NCBI GenBank assembly: GCA_934438085.1
Contig: CAKSBC010000010.1
Coordinates: 10,273-74,272 of the forward strand
Reading direction: 5' to 3'
DNA from: an uncultured Lachnospiraceae bacterium
GTDB lineage: Bacteria; Bacillota; Clostridia; Lachnospirales; Lachnospiraceae
DNA length: 64,000 nt
The stretch's first letter is position 1, and every line of letters starts with the position of its first letter. Shown piece after piece: positions 59,306-64,000 of this stretch. A model generated the notes under the pieces. The model made no database searches. It was given only the letters and a program-made list of their open reading frames with translations, and was not told the origin of the DNA. The position numbers were made by a program, and so were the translations under genes.

Positions 59306-62300
59306 TTATTCATCAAAATTGTTGTCATTATCCGCCTCTGCTGCAAACTCATCTGCCTCGGCCTCATCTAAGACCTCATCAAATTCGTTCTCGCTTTCGC
59401 TCTCGTCCTCGTCCTCTACGTTCTCAAGCTCGCCGGACTTATTGAATTCCTGCGCTGTGTATCCGTAGTTTCCGAGATTTTCTCTCTCATGATCTCTGTA
59501 TGAGTTGCGATCTCCGCCTTCAAGAAGTCTGTGAAGATCTCTGTCTGTCTCCTCAAGATTCTCCTTGAGTTCAACTTCGGTTCCGTCATCCTTGAGGACC
59601 TTGATATCCATGCAGAGTGACTGAAGCTCCTTGATAAGGACCTTGAATGACTCCGGAATACCAGGCTTAGGTATGTTCTCTCCCTTTATGATCGCCTCAT
59701 ATGTCTTTACACGTCCTACAACGTCATCAGACTTCATAGTAAGGATCTCCTGAAGAGTATAGGCTGCGCCATATGCCTCAAGAGCCCAAACCTCCATCTC
59801 TCCGAAACGCTGTCCGCCGAACTGAGCTTTACCTCCGAGCGGCTGCTGTGTAACGAGTGAGTAAGGACCTGTCGAACGTGCATGGATCTTATCATCAACA
59901 AGGTGATGAAGCTTAAGATAATGCATATGTCCTACTGCTACAGGTGAATCGAAGAACTCTCCTGTACGTCCGTCTCTTAAACGAACTTTTCCGTCACGGC
60001 TGATCGGAACACCTTTCCAGAGCTCTCTGTGCTCAAGATGGTCGCCGAGATACTGCATTGCCTCAGGTTTAAGTACATCCTGATACTTTGCCTGGAAGTC
60101 TTCCCAGGTTCCGTTAACATAGTCATTTGCCATCTCAAGGCTGTTCTGGATATCCTTCTCGTTTGCTCCCTCAAAGATAGGAGTTGATACATTGAAGCCG
60201 AGAGCCTTGGCAGCAAGGCTTAAGTGAAGCTCAAGTACCTGTCCTATGTTCATTCGTGAAGGAACGCCGAGCGGGTTAAGTACGATATCGAGCGGACGTC
60301 CGTTCGGAAGATATGGCATATCCTCTACAGGAAGAACTCTTGAAACGACACCCTTATTTCCGTGACGTCCGGCCATCTTATCTCCGACGCCGATCTTACG
60401 TTTCTGAGCTATATAAATTCTTACTGATTCGCTTACACCAGGTGAAAGCTCGTCAGAATTTTCTCTTGTAAATACCTTGGCATCAACGATTATGCCGTAT
60501 GCTCCGTGAGGAACCTTGAGTGATGTATCACGAACCTCTCTGGCCTTTTCTCCAAAAATAGCACGAAGAAGTCTTTCCTCAGGTGTAAGCTCTGTCTCTC
60601 CCTTAGGAGTAACCTTACCGACAAGAATGTCGCCAGCACGAACCTCTGCACCTACACGGATGATTCCTCGATCGTCAAGATTCTTGAGTGCATCGTCACC
60701 GACACCAGGTACATCCTTAGTTATTTCCTCAGGTCCGAGCTTAGTATCTCTTGCTTCACACTCATATTCTTCTATATGGATAGAGGTGTATACATCGTCC
60801 TGAACAAGTCTTTCTGAAAGAAGAACAGCATCCTCGTAGTTATAGCCTTCCCATGTCATGAATCCGATAAGCGGGTTCTTTCCGAGTGCTATCTCTCCGT
60901 TAGATGTTGAAGGTCCGTCAGCAATGATCTCACCCTTTTTGATCTTGTCGCCTGCATATACGATAGGTCTCTGGTTGTAGCAGTTTGACTGGTTAGAACG
61001 CATGAACTTGGTAAGACGATATACTTCTGTCTTTCCGTCGTCATTAACGACCTCTATGCTGTTTGATGAAACAGTCTTTACTGTTCCGTCTGCCTTAGCA
61101 ACAACGCACACGCCTGAGTCCTTGGCAACCTTATCATCGATACCGGTACCAATAACAGATGCCTCTGTCTTGAGAAGCGGCACTGCCTGACGCTGCATGT
61201 TCGATCCCATGAGCGCACGTGTAGGGTCATCGTTTGCAAGGAACGGTATCATGGATGTAGCAACTGAAAGAAGCATCTTCGGAGATACGTCCATAAGGTC
61301 TACCTTAGCACGAGGGAAGCTTGTTGTTTCCTCTCTGAAACGACCGGAAACATTCTTATTAACGAAATGTCCCTCTTCGTCAAGCGGCTCGTTAGCCTGT
61401 ACTACTCTGTAGTTATCCTCTTCGTCTGCTGTAAGATAGATGATCTCATCTGTTACTATAGGATTCTGAGCATCTGTCTTATCTACGATACGGTAAGGTG
61501 CCTCGATAAAGCCGTATTCATTAATGCGGGCATATGATGCAAGTGAGTTGATAAGACCGATGTTAGGTCCTTCAGGTGTCTCGATAGGGCACATACGTCC
61601 GTAATGTGTATAGTGAACGTCTCGAACCTCGAATCCGGCACGGTCTCTTGAAAGACCACCAGGACCAAGTGCTGAAAGACGTCTCTTGTGTGTAAGCTCT
61701 GACAGCGGGTTGTTCTGATCCATGAACTGTGAAAGCTGTGATGAACCAAAGAATTCCTTGACAGCTGCTGTAACAGGCTTGATGTTGATAAGAGACTGAG
61801 GTGTAATTTCATCGATGTCCTGAGTAGACATACGCTCTCTTACAACTCTCTCCATACGGCTTAAACCGATACGGTACTGATTCTGAAGAAGTTCACCTAC
61901 CGCACGGATACGACGATTTCCGAGGTGGTCGATATCGTCTGCATTGCCTATATTTTCCTCTAAATGAAGGTTGTAGTTTATAGATGTAAGAATATCTTCT
62001 ATTGTAATGTGCTTAGGAACAAGATCTGATACTCTCTTCTTAAGCGCTGCCTTAAGCTCATCTTCGCTTACGCCCTCGCACTCATCAAGTATCTCCCTGA
62101 GTACCGGATAATATACCCACTCGTGTATGCCTATCTCTTCAGGATCGAAGTCCATGTATGCCTTAGGATCTACCATACGGTTGGAAAGGACTCTTACAAT
62201 ACGGCCTTCAGCATTCTCAGCATCCATGATGCCTCTTACATTAATGCTTACACAGCCGGTATTCTGAATGCGGTCGCAAAGCTCCTTGTCAAGAGTAGCT

Positions 62301-63232
62301 CCTGCTGCAGCTATGATCTCTCCTGTTGTCATGTCAACAACATCTTCTGCAAGGATCTTGCCGTTCAGACGATTTCTGTACATAAGCTTCTTATTGAACT
62401 TATATCTTCCGACCTTTGCAAGATCATATCGTCTAGGATCGAAGAACATGGAATTAAGCAGTGACTTTGCTGAATCAACAGAAAGCGGCTCGCCCGGTCT
62501 GATCTTCTTGTAAAGCTCAAGAAGACCGTCCTGATAGTTCTCTGAGGCATCCTTGGTCATGGTATCGATAAGCTTTGGCTCCTCGCCGAAAAGCTCTATA
62601 ATCTCACGATTTGTGCCTATGCCGAGAGCTCTGATAAGGACAGTTACAGGCACCTTTCTGGTACGATCCACACGCGCCCAGAAGATATTATTGGAGTCTG
62701 TCTCATACTCGAGCCATGCTCCTCTGTTAGGAATTACAGTACAGGAATAAAGCTCCTTTCCGAGCTTATCATGTCCTATTTCGTAATATATACCAGGGCT
62801 TCTTACAAGCTGTGAAACGATAACTCGTTCAGCACCGTTGATAACGAAGGAACCAGTATCTGTCATCAGCGGAAGATCGCCCATGAAGATATCATGCTCA
62901 TTGATTTCATCCTTATCATTGTTGATAAGGCGTACCTTGGCCTTTAATGGTGCCGCATAGGTAGCATCTCTTTCCTTACATTCTTCAATGGTGTACTTTA
63001 CTTCATCTCTGCAGAGAGTAAAGTCGATAAATTCCAGACTCATGTGTCCTGTGAAGTCAGTGATAGGTGAAATATCATTAAATACTTCTTTCAGTCCATC
63101 AGTGAGGAACCAGTTGTAGGAATTCGTCTGAATTTCAATCAGGTTTGGCATTTCGAGAACTTCTTTTGCTTCGGAGAAGCTCATTCTCATACTTTTGCCG
63201 GCCTTGACTGGATGCATTCTGCTTTTATCCAT
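59306..63232 (-). CDS. rpoB: RNA polymerase beta subunit
   Basis: 1308 residues. The rifampicin region near residues 490-530 reads [20 protein letters not shown] and continues [18 protein letters not shown], with the Asp, His and Ser of the sensitive form. [38 protein letters not shown] and [20 protein letters not shown] are present. An acidic tail of about 60 residues ([19 protein letters not shown]) extends the C-terminus beyond the usual end. rplL does not precede it: the gene starts its own transcript from a promoter at 63386-63358. Confidence 0.99.
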   Translation of the reverse strand: MDKSRMHPVKAGKSMRMSFSEAKEVLEMPNLIEIQTNSYNWFLTDGLKEVFNDISPITDFTGHMSLEFIDFTLCRDEVKYTIEECKERDATYAAPLKAKVRLINNDKDEINEHDIFMGDLPLMTDTGSFVINGAERVIVSQLVRSPGIYYEIGHDKLGKELYSCTVIPNRGAWLEYETDSNNIFWARVDRTRKVPVTVLIRALGIGTNREIIELFGEEPKLIDTMTKDASENYQDGLLELYKKIRPGEPLSVDSAKSLLNSMFFDPRRYDLAKVGRYKFNKKLMYRNRLNGKILAEDVVDMTTGEIIAAAGATLDKELCDRIQNTGCVSINVRGIMDAENAEGRIVRVLSNRMVDPKAYMDFDPEEIGIHEWVYYPVLREILDECEGVSEDELKAALKKRVSDLVPKHITIEDILTSINYNLHLEENIGNADDIDHLGNRRIRAVGELLQNQYRIGLSRMERVVRERMSTQDIDEITPQSLINIKPVTAAVKEFFGSSQLSQFMDQNNPLSELTHKRRLSALGPGGLSRDRAGFEVRDVHYTHYGRMCPIETPEGPNIGLINSLASYARINEYGFIEAPYRIVDKTDAQNPIVTDEIIYLTADEEDNYRVVQANEPLDEEGHFVNKNVSGRFREETTSFPRAKVDLMDVSPKMLLSVATSMIPFLANDDPTRALMGSNMQRQAVPLLKTEASVIGTGIDDKVAKDSGVCVVAKADGTVKTVSSNSIEVVNDDGKTEVYRLTKFMRSNQSNCYNQRPIVYAGDKIKKGEIIADGPSTSNGEIALGKNPLIGFMTWEGYNYEDAVLLSERLVQDDVYTSIHIEEYECEARDTKLGPEEITKDVPGVGDDALKNLDDRGIIRVGAEVRAGDILVGKVTPKGETELTPEERLLRAIFGEKAREVRDTSLKVPHGAYGIIVDAKVFTRENSDELSPGVSESVRIYIAQKRKIGVGDKMAGRHGNKGVVSRVLPVEDMPYLPNGRPLDIVLNPLGVPSRMNIGQVLELHLSLAAKALGFNVSTPIFEGANEKDIQNSLEMANDYVNGTWEDFQAKYQDVLKPEAMQYLGDHLEHRELWKGVPISRDGKVRLRDGRTGEFFDSPVAVGHMHYLKLHHLVDDKIHARSTGPYSLVTQQPLGGKAQFGGQRFGEMEVWALEAYGAAYTLQEILTMKSDDVVGRVKTYEAIIKGENIPKPGIPESFKVLIKELQSLCMDIKVLKDDGTEVELKENLEETDRDLHRLLEGGDRNSYRDHERENLGNYGYTAQEFNKSGELENVEDEDESESENEFDEVLDEAEADEFAAEADNDNNFDE

Positions 63233-63357
63233 AGATATTCTCCACCCCTTGATAATTGTTAGTTGATTGTATCATTAGTTCGCTCTTGCAAATATACAGC
63301 GTAGGTAGTAAAATATTAGGGCATTAGAGCCCACCATGCCATAATAATGCATCTTTC

Positions 63358-63386
63358 AGAATACCACTTTCATCAAGACACGTCAA
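63358..63386 (-). promoter_or_regulatory. rpoB-rpoC promoter
   Basis: TTGACG (63386-63381) and TATTCT (63363-63358) with 17-bp spacing on the minus strand, giving a leader of about 120 nt that contains a small hairpin GGGC/GCCC (63319-63333). Confidence 0.75.
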
Positions 63387-63396
63387 GCGATTTTTC

Positions 63397-63425
63397 TTGT
63401 CTTTTTGTCAATTCAATGGTATAAT
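63397..63425 (+). promoter_or_regulatory. Promoter of the last plus-strand gene
   Basis: TTGTCT (63397-63402) and consensus TATAAT (63420-63425), 17 bp apart, about 30 bp before the start codon. Its -35 is 10 bp from the -35 of the divergent rpoB promoter. Confidence 0.8.
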
Positions 63426-63456
63426 ATCGATAATATGCCCTTGGGAGGATATCATC

Positions 63457-63915
63457 ATGCAAACATTTTTAACAATACTGGCAGTTCTTCTGATAATAGC
63501 AGCTATTGCACTGTTTCTCTTATATCATTTCGGTCAGAAGCTGCAGATCAGACAGGCTGAATCTCAGAAAGCTATAGATACCTATTCACAGACAGTTTCA
63601 CTGCTTGCTATCGATAAAAAGAAAATGAAGCTTAAGGCTGCACCGTTTCCTGCAGAGGTATATGAGAAAACTCCTATATACTTAAGACACTTAAGCGTAT
63701 ATGTTGTAAAGGCAAAGATAGGACCAAAGATCGTTAACCTCATGTGTGAGAAAAACGTATTCGAGCAGATACCGCTCAAGGTTACTATCCAGGGCAAGAT
63801 AAGCGGAGCATATCTGACAGAGATCACAAAGGGTGCAGTACCTACAGAAAAGATGATCGAAAAGCGCCGCAAAGAAAAAGCCAAGGCAGAGAAAAAGGCA
63901 GCTAAAAATAAATAA
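63457..63915 (+). CDS. Small membrane-anchored protein of unknown function
   Basis: 152 residues. An N-terminal TM helix (FLTILAVLLIIAAIALFLLY) is followed by a soluble domain with YEKTPIYLRHLSVYVVKAKIGPKIVNLMCE and VTIQGKISGAYLTEI, and a very basic Lys/Glu/Ala tail (RRKEKAKAEKKAAKNK). No family recognised; it looks like a conserved hypothetical protein of Clostridia, with the soluble part probably cytoplasmic because the tail is basic. ATG at 63457 has GGAGG 8 bp upstream; a longer frame to 63397 would run through the promoter. Single-gene transcript. Confidence 0.75.
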   Translation: MQTFLTILAVLLIIAAIALFLLYHFGQKLQIRQAESQKAIDTYSQTVSLLAIDKKKMKLKAAPFPAEVYEKTPIYLRHLSVYVVKAKIGPKIVNLMCEKNVFEQIPLKVTIQGKISGAYLTEITKGAVPTEKMIEKRRKEKAKAEKKAAKNK

Positions 63916-63955
63916 AGTATCTTAAAGGGGCTGTGAAAAAAGCATAGCTCAGAAA

Positions 63956-63997
63956 AAAGAAGGACCAAGGGTACATAAGAGCCCAAGGTCCTTCTTT
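63956..63997 (+). terminator. Terminator after the last gene
   Basis: AAAGAAGGACC/GGTCCTTCTTT (63956-63966, 63987-63997), an AA/AA internal loop, then GGG/CCC, followed by T residues; the matching A run on the left makes it potentially two-way. Confidence 0.85.
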
Positions 63998-64000
63998 TAT

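Overview
The window looks like a chromosomal backbone segment of a low-to-moderate GC Clostridia member, most likely Lachnospiraceae. This is inferred from gene order (Asp23-like/fakA/recG/rsmD/coaD; rimP-nusA-ylxQ-infB-rbfA-nrnA-truB; rpoBC-rpsL-rpsG-fusA-tuf; bcd-etfBA), AddAB instead of RecBCD, a zinc-type L28, AGGAGG-type ribosome binding sites and sigma-A-like promoters. It is dense, almost all genes read on the minus strand, and I see no tRNA, rRNA, CRISPR array, intact insertion sequence or prophage.

Layout. 1-6.8 kb: minus-strand housekeeping operon (Asp23-like, fakA, recG, rsmD, coaD, a coiled-coil protein, a HAD phosphatase, a partial RluA-type synthase). 7-10.4 kb: rpmB on plus, then a TraX-like membrane protein, a GNAT acetyltransferase, a PLP dehydratase and a MarR regulator. 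10.6-19.3 kb: a two-component system followed by an RND efflux set (membrane-fusion protein, RND pump, two TolC-like proteins). 19.6-30.6 kb: rpsO, a fused truB-ribF gene, nrnA, rbfA, infB, ylxQ, nusA, rimP and topA. 30.9-36.3 kb: aroF on plus, uraA, a cell-wall amidase, uppP and ung. 36.4-43.6 kb: addA and addB. 43.8-46.8 kb: a secreted protein of unknown function, tyrS and a cell-wall-binding repeat protein. 47-50.8 kb: bcd-etfB-etfA facing a divergent MarR gene. 51-63.2 kb: tuf, fusA, rpsG, rpsL, rpoC, rpoB. The last gene (63.5 kb, plus) is a small membrane-anchored protein of unknown function.

How the parts work together. Most of the window is transcription, translation, ribosome assembly and DNA repair. 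Two physiological modules stand out: the RND efflux set with its two-component system and nearby MarR gene, and the butyryl-CoA dehydrogenase/ETF module typical of butyrate-forming anaerobes.

Most interesting points. (1) The uraA leader carries a strong promoter, a 31-codon leader peptide with a good ribosome binding site, and an intrinsic terminator whose left arm overlaps the leader stop codon; 24 of the 38 preceding bases are U. This is the layout of UTP-sensitive attenuation known from enteric pyrBI. (2) TruB and RibF are fused in one reading frame. (3) Several gene gaps (17.4, 23.3-23.6, 36.3-36.45, 43.6 kb) hold related palindrome-rich elements. (4) A 9-bp tandem repeat lies in the leader of the MarR gene beside the efflux set. 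(5) A hairpin flanked by 21-bp direct repeats follows rpmB.
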